Assembly: GCA_900544635.1 (NCBI GenBank)
Contig: UQVV01000012.1
Span: forward strand, 1 to 16,702
DNA: 16,702 bases
DNA from: an uncultured Cloacibacillus sp.
GTDB taxonomy: Bacteria; Synergistota; Synergistia; Synergistales; Synergistaceae
Reading direction: 5' to 3'
Positions 11,201-16,702 of this stretch are shown here, piece after piece. Below the pieces are notes generated by a model. It was not told the DNA's origin, did not search any database, and saw nothing but the letters and a program-made list of their open reading frames with translations. Numbering within the stretch: position 1 is the stretch's first letter; the number at the start of each line of letters is the position of its first letter. The translations under genes and the position numbers were made by a program.

Positions 11201-11839
11201 TGGCTGCTCGCGCGCTGGGACTTCCGCGCCGAAAGCCTCGACCTTCTGCTGCCGCGCGCGCGCGGCCTCGAATGGCGCGCCGTCAGCTGGCGTATGCCAG
11301 CCGAGCTGCGCGTACAGTACCGTTCGGACGCGAAGCGCGCGGAGCTGCGCGCGATGCTCGAACGCTTCGCCGCGACGGCGGAGTGCGCGCGTCTCGCCGC
11401 GCTCGCCGGAGAGGAGGGCGCGCTGCAAAGGGAGACGCGCTTCCGCGTACCGCTGAACGGCACAGTGCTGATAGGCGCGACGGACCTTTTCTGGCGCGAC
11501 GCGGACGGGCTGCATCTGCGCGACTGGAAGAGCGCGCCGGAAGAGACGGCCCCGTCGTTCTATTACGAGAAGCAGCTCGAATTCTACGCCTGCGCGCTGA
11601 ACCGCTACCTCGCGGCGAACGACGGCGCGGGCACGCCGATAGACTCGGCGCTCATATATCTGCGCTCCGACGGAACGGGCGGCGTGCGAAGCTACGATGC
11701 GGAGGATTTTGCAAAAATCGAGGAAGAGATAGAAAACGCGGCTATCCGCGCCGTCTCGGGGGACTTCGGCGGAGCGGCGGAACGCTGCGCGCGCTGCCCG
11801 TGGCGCGCGGACTGCATGGAAAAGAGCAAAGCTTTATAA
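8255..11839 (+). CDS. addA: AddA-type UvrD-family helicase-nuclease with Fe-S cluster motif
   Basis: A 1,194-residue superfamily 1A helicase fused to a RecB-family nuclease, the motor subunit of AddAB. Helicase motifs in order: Walker A AGAGTGKT (34-41, K40), VDEFQDTD (397-404), GDQKQSIYRFRHAD, VMTVHASKGLEFPVV and LWYVGFTRARDRL. The nuclease has GATDLF (D1077) and RDWKS (D1090, K1092) followed by the QLEFYACAL helix. Unlike Bacillus AddA, it also shows the four-cysteine Fe-S pattern: C950 in LSWCPAAY, and C1178/C1181/C1187 in CARCPWRADC. Length is near that of Bacillus AddA (about 1,230). It binds the complex to DNA ends, unwinds and cuts them to load RecA; this is known for the family. It is the last gene of the uvrA-addB-addA operon and ends 27 bases before a perfect terminator stem. 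Confidence 0.94.
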   Translation: MTQNNAPKWHSLVTGTADQIAALKSEARLTVVSAGAGTGKTQTLSQRFAWLLASDPSCGAGEILVLTFTKKAAAEMLGRIKETLAAWHNAYPDELAHLGERIEHMDDAYISTIHAFAMKLIRESGLALDIDPAAAIMPAPKEEIWWQEFAAALSSASFGKISAALPEEWRARAGELFRSPDFVDALNALTPEAFADAARSCAEKLYCAGQSADELWRCDGSALDASAASMAPLRAEIYELWMGEIFPALASEGLLDCGKKANDTQRRLADFREKWAARAVGPDDGEALAEFCQGLFDEALKPAPRGKIKTAVEALLVRPLTEWRGETQEMLALLEPPSEAEKRINGLLCKACAVGWACWDEFRRREGLLSISDLIYYASKVVRSSPEFRTKFKHIMVDEFQDTDPLQNELIETLWGGGEGGATLFVVGDQKQSIYRFRHADLGLFRDYTARALNNPEAAKYIVLDQNFRTAKGLLEKFNDLFGEMWGGADSPVLYERLTAPENDEASARRDGADVPYPRFEALRAFAPYVEDKGERPDSAALRLRLYAGLGRKFAAMVEAQAPVWDKRAKIFRPVRWRDFAVLVQTRAEYSDIERAFERVGLPYVLSTSKDYFGRGETGDLVNLVSLLASPDAPLFLAGWLASPFSGVESAEAEELIEAALEKRERGSALPLAEAVTRARPDVMARLDEMRRRALLGGVSEVLLGLLKTPQFLENYTGMRRLRVNANVVYLANIAAEYERSEGKSLRGCAEYLLTTSSSGSAKEEPELFGDDVNAVRVMTVHASKGLEFPVVAMTLSDKKGAALPSIIVSKKYGAAAKDYPEYLEGAGEARGDGRTAAYRWERHEENAAQREELERLWYVGFTRARDRLILCGIYKEPKKAESAKPNFLRLMIESGIFDECTDLTEDDKNLPKYAEYQAPPEGAKLELKVVSPAKLGRISASAYALLSWCPAAYRMIYRQGRDADWIIKGGGGGADFGVMAHWLLARWDFRAESLDLLLPRARGLEWRAVSWRMPAELRVQYRSDAKRAELRAMLERFAATAECARLAALAGEEGALQRETRFRVPLNGTVLIGATDLFWRDADGLHLRDWKSAPEETAPSFYYEKQLEFYACALNRYLAANDGAGTPIDSALIYLRSDGTGGVRSYDAEDFAKIEEEIENAAIRAVSGDFGGAAERCARCPWRADCMEKSKAL

Positions 11840-11866
11840 CGCCGCCGCGGACTTGCGCGGAATACA

Positions 11867-11912
11867 AAAGAGAGCGGCGCGCCGGTAAACCTCTGGACGC
11901 GCCGCTCTCTTT
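11867..11912. terminator. Bidirectional terminator between convergent genes
   Basis: Bases 11867-11881 (AAAGAGAGCGGCGCG) are the exact reverse complement of 11898-11912, a 15-bp stem with a 16-base loop. It lies between addA (plus) and the exported unknown protein (minus), which converge, and would end both transcripts. The T runs are short (three), but the GC-rich perfect stem is strong. Confidence 0.78.
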
Positions 11913-11941
11913 ATGCCCTTTTGCCGGCGCATCGAGCGCGG

Positions 11942-12415
11942 CTATTTTTCTGCCTTCTCCGCCTCCATGCGTTCTATAAGCGTCTCGGCCGCGCGCGTCA
12001 GCTCGTCCCTGTCCGCCGACTGCGATTCGAGCGTCAGCACGCCGTCTTTGCCGAGCTTCACGATTAGGCTCAGGCCGAGGATGGGGCGGCTTTCTAGCAT
12101 CGCGCCGCGCCCCGCGACGGAAATTTTCTCCGCGCTCTCGCCGCCCGAGGTTTCGCCGCCTTCGCCGACCTCCGTAACGGGCTTCCAGAGCTTCGGCCCC
12201 GCGCCCTCCATCCATACGGCGAGGAACTTGACGCCGTTCGCCGTCCTGTACTCGCGTTCGAGCCACTGTCCCTGATGTCCGGAGACCGCGTCGAGCTGCG
12301 TCTCGCGCAGCGGGCCGCACGTCCAGCCCTCGACCTCCGGCAGCGCCGCCGCGAACGCCTGCGAGGCCGCGAGCGCCGCAATAGCCGCGGCTAGCATGAA
12401 TTTTCTAAGTTTCAT
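11942..12415 (-). CDS. Small exported protein of unknown function
   Basis: A 157-residue protein with a clear signal peptide: basic MKLRK, an alanine-rich hydrophobic core to about residue 20, and a likely cut after AFAA or AFA near 22-23. The mature part begins ALPEVEGWTCG, has one cysteine, a stretch with GHQGQWLEREYRTANGVKFLAVWMEG read as paired beta strands around aromatic residues, a Gly/Glu-rich loop near 104-115, and a charged helix at the C-terminus (ETLIERMEAEKAEK). I do not recognise the family. It has no lipobox and no membrane span beyond the signal, so it should be periplasmic or secreted. GGAGGA at 12422-12427 read on the minus strand lies six bases from the ATG. It is a single-gene unit with its own promoter (12447-12476) and a shared terminator, divergent from the Lrp-type regulator. 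Confidence 0.82.
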   Translation of the reverse strand: MKLRKFMLAAAIAALAASQAFAAALPEVEGWTCGPLRETQLDAVSGHQGQWLEREYRTANGVKFLAVWMEGAGPKLWKPVTEVGEGGETSGGESAEKISVAGRGAMLESRPILGLSLIVKLGKDGVLTLESQSADRDELTRAAETLIERMEAEKAEK

Positions 12416-12446
12416 GAGGATTCCTCCAATCTCATCGCTGCCGCTA

Positions 12447-12476
12447 AGTATAGCGCTTAATGCGAACCGCGTGCAA
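12447..12476 (-). promoter_or_regulatory. Sigma-70-like promoter of the exported unknown
   Basis: On the minus strand TTGCAC (12471-12476) and TATACT (12447-12452) are separated by 18 bases. Both match consensus in five of six positions or nearly so. The distance to the ATG leaves a leader of about 25 bases holding the ribosome site. Confidence 0.65.
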
Positions 12477-12494
12477 ACGAAACGCCGCGTCGAT

Positions 12495-12524
12495 TTGCCG
12501 CCGCGCCGCGCGGTATTGTAGAAT
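12495..12524 (+). promoter_or_regulatory. Sigma-70-like promoter of the Lrp-type regulator
   Basis: TTGCCG (12495-12500) and TAGAAT (12519-12524) are 18 bases apart. Transcription would begin near 12531, which rules out the in-frame upstream ATG at 12529 and supports the start at 12562. It lies back to back with the minus-strand promoter about 20 bases away, so one regulator could act on both. Confidence 0.55.
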
Positions 12525-12548
12525 ACTTATGCCAGACTTGGCAGAGCG

Positions 12549-12554
12549 GGAGGT
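12549..12554 (+). promoter_or_regulatory. Ribosome site deciding the Lrp-type start
   Basis: GGAGGT lies seven bases before the ATG at 12562. Earlier in-frame ATGs at 12460 and 12529 have no such site and would add residues that precede the conserved winged-helix domain. Confidence 0.75.
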
Positions 12555-12561
12555 GCGCGCG

Positions 12562-12996
12562 ATGAACTGCGGCAAACCGGACGATATAGACGAAGAGATT
12601 ATCCGCATACTGTGGCGCGACGGACGCATAACGATGCAGGAGCTCGGACGGCGCGTACACCTGACGGGACAGGCGGTGAAGAACCGCATCGAACGGCTCG
12701 AAGATTGGGGAATAATCCAGCGCTACACGGTCAACGTGAACTGCCCGGTCTATGGGTACAAGATACACGCGCTGATAAAGGTCGAGCTCCGAGCGTCGCA
12801 GCCGCAGGGCTTTGAAGATTTCATCAACAGCGGACAATATAAGATAATCCACTGCTACCGAGTGACGGGCAAGCCCTCTTACGTCGTCGACGTGTATTTC
12901 ATGTCGGAGGAGGAACGCGACGGCTTTCTTGCCGAGGCGGAGAAGTACGGCGTATGCAGCATAGACATAGTGCTGCGCACCGTCGGCCCCTTTTAG
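12562..12996 (+). CDS. Lrp/AsnC-family transcription regulator
   Basis: A 144-residue regulator. Residues 8-58 form the winged helix-turn-helix seen in Lrp/AsnC proteins: DIDEEIIRILWRDGRITMQELG, then a recognition helix around LTGQAVKNRIERLEDWGII and the wing QRYTVNVN. Residues 63-144 are the RAM effector domain with KIHALIKVEL, YRVTGKPSYVVDVYF and a final strand SIDIVLRTVGPF. Such proteins act as dimers to octamers that wrap DNA and respond to amino acids or other small metabolites; the ligand here is unknown. The domain match is strong, but the specific subgroup (Lrp, AsnC or other) cannot be told. The gene has its own promoter and precedes a metallo-hydrolase gene by 138 bases on the same strand; the intervening DNA carries AT-rich half-sites that could be its operator. 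It is divergent from the exported unknown. Confidence 0.92.
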   Translation: MNCGKPDDIDEEIIRILWRDGRITMQELGRRVHLTGQAVKNRIERLEDWGIIQRYTVNVNCPVYGYKIHALIKVELRASQPQGFEDFINSGQYKIIHCYRVTGKPSYVVDVYFMSEEERDGFLAEAEKYGVCSIDIVLRTVGPF

Positions 12997-13005
12997 CGCG
13001 AGGAG

Positions 13006-13081
13006 TTGAAAAATTCAAGCGAACAGCCCGAAAGGGTTGAATCGCATCGTGGCGGCGGAGAGGCGCTTCATCTACAATTCA
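13006..13081 (+). promoter_or_regulatory. Candidate operator: TTGAA/TTCAA half-site cluster
   Basis: A palindrome TTGAAAAATTCAA occupies 13006-13018. Further half-sites follow: TTGAAT at 13037-13042, TTCA at 13067-13070 and ATTCA at 13077-13081. AT-rich repeated sites in a GC-rich gap directly after an Lrp-type gene suggest binding by that regulator; this is inference. A TACAAT at 13073-13078 could be a -10 element for the next gene, but no good -35 is present. Confidence 0.35.
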
Positions 13082-13102
13082 GCCGTTCGGAGCGGAAGCG
13101 CC
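13024..13102 (+). other. Two short hairpins upstream of the metallo-hydrolase gene
   Basis: CAGCCC-GAAA-GGGTTG at 13024-13039 can form a six-pair stem (one G-U) closed by a GNRA-type loop. GGCGCTTC at 13062-13069 is the exact complement of GAAGCGCC at 13095-13102, an eight-pair stem with a 25-base loop. Neither is followed by a T run, so neither is a terminator. They may be leader RNA structure if lrp and the hydrolase gene are cotranscribed. Confidence 0.35.
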
Positions 13103-13134
13103 CGAAACAATCAAACGCGACGGAGGAATTGACG

Positions 13135-13932
13135 ATGAAGACGAAAGGGGTCTCCTATCAGCAGCTGCGCAGCGCCACAGGGAAGGTAATCTATAACGGG
13201 ACGACCTTCCTCATAGACCCGATGCTTGCGGAAAAAGGACGCTACGAGGGCTTTGCCGGAACGTTCAACGCCGAGGTGAGAAACCCGACCGTAGAGCTGC
13301 CCGAATCCCAAGAGAAGATAATGGAAGGCGTCGATGCGGTAATCGTCACGCACACGCACCCCGACCATTGGGACGAGGCGGCGCAGCGGTTCATCGACAA
13401 AGAGCTTCCGTTCTTCGTGCAGGACGAGGCCGACGCCGCGGCGATACGCAAAGCGGGCTTCAAGAACGTCACGGTTCTTGACGGAAGCGCGGCGTTCGGC
13501 GGCGTAACGCTTACGCGTGTAGAGGGAACGCACGGCACGCAGGCGATGTACGACGACGCTGCGGCGGCGGAGCTGCTCGGCGAAAGCATGGGCGTGGTCT
13601 TCGCCGCACCAGATGAAAAGACCGTATATCTGCTTGGCGACACTGTGTGGACGCCGCGCGTCTCGAAGACGCTCCGCACCGTCAAGCCCGACGTGCTCAT
13701 CATGAACACCGGCTATGCGAAGATGCTCGGCTACAACGAAAGTATCATCATGGGCACGGCGGACGTGGCGAAGGCCGCCGCTTTCCTGCCCGAGGCTGAA
13801 ATCGTAGCCGTCCACATGGACGCCATCAACCACTGCACGGTCTCCAGAAAGAACGTAAGAGCGCTCGCGAAGATGCTGAAAATCGAAGACCGCGTACACG
13901 TTCCCGAGGACGGAGAAACGGTCGAGTTCTAA
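13135..13932 (+). CDS. UlaG-like metallo-beta-lactamase-fold hydrolase
   Basis: A 265-residue cytosolic protein. The metal site motif HxHxDH is HTHPDH at 73-78, with further likely ligands H133 (in EGTHGTQ), D169 (in LLGDTVW) and H227 or H233 (in VAVHMDAINHC). Early GTTFLIDPML is the characteristic strand-loop of UlaG/UPF0173-type hydrolases, which cleave lactones, phosphodiesters or related bonds; the substrate cannot be deduced. GGAGG at 13122-13126 lies eight bases from the ATG and fixes the start; the open frame runs upstream to a TTG at 13006, but those residues are low-complexity and unlike the family. It follows the Lrp-type regulator, which may control it, and is closed by a terminator at 13967-13999. 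A role in metabolite turnover sensed by the regulator is inference. Confidence 0.9.
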   Translation: MKTKGVSYQQLRSATGKVIYNGTTFLIDPMLAEKGRYEGFAGTFNAEVRNPTVELPESQEKIMEGVDAVIVTHTHPDHWDEAAQRFIDKELPFFVQDEADAAAIRKAGFKNVTVLDGSAAFGGVTLTRVEGTHGTQAMYDDAAAAELLGESMGVVFAAPDEKTVYLLGDTVWTPRVSKTLRTVKPDVLIMNTGYAKMLGYNESIIMGTADVAKAAAFLPEAEIVAVHMDAINHCTVSRKNVRALAKMLKIEDRVHVPEDGETVEF

Positions 13933-13966
13933 AAAATAAGCGAATCGTCATCAAAAGCGAAGAGAG

Positions 13967-13999
13967 CGCCCGGCGGAGGAAGGCCGGGCGTTTTGCTTT
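13967..13999 (+). terminator. Intrinsic terminator after the metallo-hydrolase gene
   Basis: CGCCCGGC (13967-13974) pairs exactly with GCCGGGCG (13983-13990) across an eight-base loop and is followed by TTTTGCTTT. This is a standard rho-independent terminator 35 bases after the stop codon. Confidence 0.85.
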
Positions 14000-14021
14000 G
14001 CCGCCGGCGCGGCGCGATACG

Positions 14022-14050
14022 CAGACAATTTCATATATGTAATGTAAAAT
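14022..14050 (+). promoter_or_regulatory. Candidate promoter of miaB-comEA-comEC
   Basis: CAGACA (14022-14027) and TAAAAT (14045-14050) are 17 bases apart in the most AT-rich part of the window's intergenic DNA, just after a terminator. The -35 matches TTGACA in four of six positions, the -10 in five of six. Transcription would begin near 14057. Confidence 0.5.
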
Positions 14051-14063
14051 AAACTGCAGCAAT

Positions 14064-14085
14064 GTGCCGCGCAAAGACGCGGCGC
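14064..14085 (+). other. Leader hairpin before miaB
   Basis: GTGCCGCG (14064-14071) pairs with CGCGGCGC (14078-14085), with one G-U pair and a six-base loop CAAAGA. It would sit near the start of the miaB leader if the promoter at 14022-14050 is used. The following bases (GAAATTTATG) lack a proper T run, so a terminator role is doubtful. Confidence 0.35.
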
Positions 14086-14108
14086 GAAATTTATGAATAT
14101 ATGAATTG

Positions 14109-14114
14109 AAGGAG
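14109..14114 (+). promoter_or_regulatory. Ribosome site deciding the miaB TTG start
   Basis: AAGGAG lies nine bases before a TTG at 14124. The earlier in-frame TTG at 14106 would have this site inside its coding sequence and no site of its own, so it is unlikely to be the start. Confidence 0.7.
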
Positions 14115-14123
14115 CAACCGCCT

Positions 14124-15443
14124 TTGCGTAAATTTTTTATCAGAGTTTTCGGATGCCAGATGAATTCCTACGACGGGGACAGGCTGCGCACCGCGATGAA
14201 CCACATGGGATGGACGGAGTCGGCCGAGGAGGAGGCCGACGTCGTGATGCTCGTGACCTGCAGCATCCGCGAGAAGGCGGAGCAGAAGGCCGCGAGCGAA
14301 ATCGGCCGCTACGACCTTCAGCGCAGGAAGACCGGCAAACCCGCCGTCGTTCTCGTCGGCTGCATGGCGCAGCGTATCGGGCGCGAGATGGCGAAGAAAT
14401 TTCCCTGCGTCAAGCTCGTCTCCGGGCCGCGCCATCTCGGCCTCGTGCCTCAGGCCGCGGCGGAGATAACGCCCGACTGCGCGCCGCGCTTTTTCATGGA
14501 CGACGACCCGCGCGCGCTCATCGACCTCGAGGTCGTGCCGACCGCGCGCACGAACCCCTTCAAGGCCTACGTCACGATAACCTACGGCTGCGACCGCTTC
14601 TGTTCATACTGCATAGTCCCTTACGTGCGCGGCAGGCTCCAGTCGCGCGCGCACGAGGACATTCTGAACGAGGTCAGGACGCTCATCGACGGCGGCGCGC
14701 GCGAAATTACGCTGCTCGGACAGAACGTCGACGCCTACGGCAAGGATTTGAAGAACGGCTACGGCTTCGCCTCGCTGCTCGCCGACACGGCGGCTCTGCC
14801 TGGGCTCGAACGGCTCCGCTTCGCGACCTCGCATCCGAAGGATTTCGACGCGGACATCCTCGACGTGATGCGCGACAACCCGACGATATGCCGCGCGATA
14901 AACCTGCCCGTGCAGTCCGGCAGCGACAGGATACTGCGCGAGATGAACCGCGGCTACACCTCGGGCCAGTACCTCGAGCTCGTCGACAGGATTAAGGCCG
15001 CGCTCCCCGACGTGAGCCTCACGACGGACCTCATCGTCGGCTTCCCGGGCGAGACGGAGGAGGATTTCCGCGATTCGTACCGTTTGCTCGAAACTGTGAA
15101 GTTCGACATAGTACACACGGCGGCCTACTCGCCGCGCGAAGGGACGCGCGCCGCAGTGATGGACGGGCAGATTGACAACCGCGTCAAGGCGGCGCGGCTC
15201 AACGAGATGAACGCGCTCCAGGCGTCGATCGCGCGCGGCTCGAACGAACAGTACGTCGGCCGCGACTTCGAGATACTCGCCGACGGCTGGGCTCCGCGCG
15301 GCGAGGGCAAGATACAGGGACGCACGATGACCGACAAGGTCGTCATAATCCCCGGCGATGAGTCCGATTTCGGCAAAACGATACCGGTCACGATTACGCG
15401 CGCGAGCCACTGGTCGCTCGAAGGCGAGCGGAGGGATAAATGA
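14124..15443 (+). CDS. miaB: tRNA methylthiotransferase MiaB
   Basis: A 439-residue radical SAM enzyme that adds a methylthio group to isopentenyl-adenosine 37 of tRNAs reading UNN codons. The N-terminal domain (UPF0004) holds the auxiliary cluster ligands C11 (FGCQMNS), C46 (VTCSIREKAEQK) and C80 (VGCMAQ). The radical SAM cysteines are C156, C160 and C163 in GCDRFCSYCIVPYVRGR, where VPYVRG is typical of MiaB and not of MtaB or RimO. The middle shows LLGQNVDAYG, LPVQSGSDRIL and the C-terminal TRAM domain (about 375-435) for tRNA binding. I chose the TTG at 14124, which gives MRKFFIRVFGCQMN, the usual MiaB opening. Its stop overlaps the comEA start by four bases (ATGA). It appears to head a miaB-comEA-comEC transcript. 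Confidence 0.95.
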   Translation: MRKFFIRVFGCQMNSYDGDRLRTAMNHMGWTESAEEEADVVMLVTCSIREKAEQKAASEIGRYDLQRRKTGKPAVVLVGCMAQRIGREMAKKFPCVKLVSGPRHLGLVPQAAAEITPDCAPRFFMDDDPRALIDLEVVPTARTNPFKAYVTITYGCDRFCSYCIVPYVRGRLQSRAHEDILNEVRTLIDGGAREITLLGQNVDAYGKDLKNGYGFASLLADTAALPGLERLRFATSHPKDFDADILDVMRDNPTICRAINLPVQSGSDRILREMNRGYTSGQYLELVDRIKAALPDVSLTTDLIVGFPGETEEDFRDSYRLLETVKFDIVHTAAYSPREGTRAAVMDGQIDNRVKAARLNEMNALQASIARGSNEQYVGRDFEILADGWAPRGEGKIQGRTMTDKVVIIPGDESDFGKTIPVTITRASHWSLEGERRDK

Positions 15444-16135
15444 ATTTCCGCGGCTCCGGCAAGCTGCTGACCGCGGCGGGGATTTTATGCTTCGCCGTCG
15501 CCTTTCTGCTGCTGAACTCGTTTCGCGGCGAGTTCGGCAAAGACACCGCGGGGCTTAACAACGACGCGCCGTGGATGGAGGACACGCTCGACGTAACGCC
15601 GCAGGCTTCGGCCCCCGCGCAGTCCGGGCCGGAGCGTATCGCCTCCGTCGCGCAGAGCGCGCCCGCGGCCAAGTGGGTCGTCTATGTCACGGGCGCGGTG
15701 CGCAATCCCGGCGTTTACGAGATAGCGCCGCAGTCGCGCGTCTACGAAGCGCTGAACGCCGCGGGCGGCTTCTCGTCCGACGCCGACCAGGAGGCGGTCA
15801 ACCTAGCCGCGATGCTGGCGGACGGCGTTCACATAAAATTCCCGCGCAAGGGCGAAGCTGCGCAGCCGCAGACCTCCGCGCCCGCGGCTCCGGCGGCTCA
15901 GTCCGTTTCGTCCGCGCCGCGCGCGCCTGCGGCCTCCGGCAAAATCAACATAAACACCGCGAGCCTCGGCGAGCTCGACACGCTCGCGGGAATCGGGCCG
16001 AAGACGGGTCAGGCGATAATCGCCTACCGCGAGGCGAACGGCCCGTTCCGCCGCGCCGAGGACCTGATGAACGTCAAGGGCATCGGCCCGAAGAAATTCG
16101 ACGCGATAAAGGACGACATAACGATTGGCGGTTAA
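15440..16135 (+). CDS. comEA: ComEA-type DNA receptor for transformation
   Basis: A 231-residue membrane-anchored protein. Residues 9-26 form a single N-terminal membrane segment. An SLBB domain covers about 79-135 (KWVVYVTGAVRNPGVY through LADGVHIKFP). An Ala/Pro-rich linker spans 139-167. The helix-hairpin-helix DNA-binding pair spans 168-230 (KININTASLGELDTLAGIGPKTGQAIIAYR and LMNVKGIGPKKFDAI), the hallmark of ComEA, which binds double-stranded DNA outside the cytoplasmic membrane and passes it to the ComEC channel. The SLBB plus HhH layout is that of Gram-positive-type ComEA and is longer than the minimal Gram-negative form. The start overlaps miaB by four bases, with GGAGGG at 15430-15435. 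comEC overlaps its end by 11 bases. DNA-uptake function is inferred from family and neighbour. Confidence 0.94.
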   Translation: MNFRGSGKLLTAAGILCFAVAFLLLNSFRGEFGKDTAGLNNDAPWMEDTLDVTPQASAPAQSGPERIASVAQSAPAAKWVVYVTGAVRNPGVYEIAPQSRVYEALNAAGGFSSDADQEAVNLAAMLADGVHIKFPRKGEAAQPQTSAPAAPAAQSVSSAPRAPAASGKININTASLGELDTLAGIGPKTGQAIIAYREANGPFRRAEDLMNVKGIGPKKFDAIKDDITIGG

Positions 16136-16702
16136 GGAGGGGCCGCTCGCCGCGGCTCCCGCCTTTTTTATATTCGTCTCGCTCTGCGTCTCGATTCTGC
16201 TCGGCGTGCGCACGTCCGCGCCGGTCTCCGTAATCGCCGCCGTCTCTGCGCTCTTTTCCGCCGCAGCGATATTCGCGGGCACGGAGCGCGAGGTTCCCGG
16301 ATGGCGGCGGATGCTCGCGCTCGTCGTAACTCTTTCCTTCGTTTTATCTTTCATATCCGCTGCGCGCACGCGCGAAAAAATTTCATTTCCCGACAGCTTC
16401 GAAGCTTACGGGAAAATCCTGCTCGCGCGCGATTGGGGCAAAACGCGCGCCTATCTCATAGAAACGCCCTACGGGCGCGCGGCGGCCTACTCGCGCGAAA
16501 ATCTGCGCGAGGGCGCGGGCGTCAGGCTGCGCGCCGCGTCGTTCGATTTCAAGCGAGCGGAGGAGCGCGGCGGCTTCGACGAGATGCTCTTCTGGCGCGG
16601 CAAGGGCGCGGTCAAAAAACTGGAGCTTTTTGAAATCAGCGAGACCGCACCGCCCTCGGGGCTCGCCGCGTGGAGGAACAGCCTCGACGCGCTTTTCGAC
16701 GC
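16125..16702 (+). CDS. comEC: ComEC/Rec2 DNA-uptake channel, N-terminal part (cut by window edge)
   Basis: An open frame of 192 codons runs off the right edge with no stop. It encodes hydrophobic segments at about 9-28 (APAFFIFVSLCVSILLGV), 32-52 and 62-80, then a soluble beta-rich region of the DUF4131 kind that precedes the ComEC channel core, with AAYSRENLREGAGVRLRAASFDF and EERGGFDEMLFWRGKGAV, matching the GGFD-x-x-x-(Y/W)-(L/W)-R-x-x-G signature of ComEC. ComEC forms the membrane channel for single-stranded DNA entry. An in-frame TAA at 16119 leaves TTG at 16125 as the only standard start ahead of the first membrane segment; AAAGGA at 16108-16113 is a weak ribosome site. It overlaps comEA by 11 bases. 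The Competence and lactamase-like domains lie outside the window. Confidence 0.88.
   Translation, partial: MAVKEGPLAAAPAFFIFVSLCVSILLGVRTSAPVSVIAAVSALFSAAAIFAGTEREVPGWRRMLALVVTLSFVLSFISAARTREKISFPDSFEAYGKILLARDWGKTRAYLIETPYGRAAAYSRENLREGAGVRLRAASFDFKRAEERGGFDEMLFWRGKGAVKKLELFEISETAPPSGLAAWRNSLDALFD

Noticed and set aside
13006..13134. An N-terminal extension of the metallo-hydrolase starting from a TTG
   Set aside because: The translated extension is charged low-complexity sequence without family support, has a poor ribosome site, and the ATG at 13135 has a strong one.

Overview
The window reads as ordinary chromosomal DNA of a GC-rich (about 60-70% by eye), strictly or largely anaerobic bacterium. 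Evidence for anaerobiosis is a clear [FeFe]-hydrogenase maturase (HydE). Exported proteins with signal peptides, heavy use of ATA for isoleucine despite high GC, and the gene content fit a Synergistota-type organism. That taxonomic guess is an inference and not something the sequence proves. No rRNA, tRNA, CRISPR array, transposase or phage gene was seen.

Left arm (1-2679, minus strand): read in its own direction this is hydE, then an exported eight-repeat PQQ-like beta-propeller protein, then a small Imm51-like immunity protein, closed by a strong bidirectional hairpin terminator at 2-48. The propeller is strikingly regular: eight Trp residues sit exactly 40 residues apart. The Imm51-like gene is visibly less GC-rich than its neighbours and has no toxin in view.

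Centre (2848-11839, plus strand): a tightly packed DNA-repair operon. It holds a UvrA paralogue that lacks the UvrB-binding domain, then AddB, then AddA (12-base gap, then 14-base overlap). Both AddB and AddA carry PD-(D/E)XK nuclease domains with a four-cysteine Fe-S arrangement, and AddB has lost a recognisable Walker A motif. A perfect 15-bp stem terminates this operon and, from the other side, a small exported protein of unknown function.

Right arm (11942-16702): the exported unknown (minus) and an Lrp/AsnC-type regulator (plus) are divergent, each with a recognisable sigma-70-like promoter. The regulator is followed by a UlaG-like metallo-beta-lactamase-fold hydrolase. The 138-base gap between them holds repeated TTGAA/TTCAA half-sites and two small inverted repeats. 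After a terminator comes miaB-comEA-comEC, a translationally overlapped cluster for tRNA modification and DNA uptake. comEC runs off the right edge and starts with TTG.

I did not find a clearly new multi-gene system. The most unusual points are the perfectly periodic propeller beside hydE, the UvrB-independent type UvrA joined to a dual Fe-S AddAB, and the orphan immunity gene. There is no gene-free stretch longer than about 190 bases.
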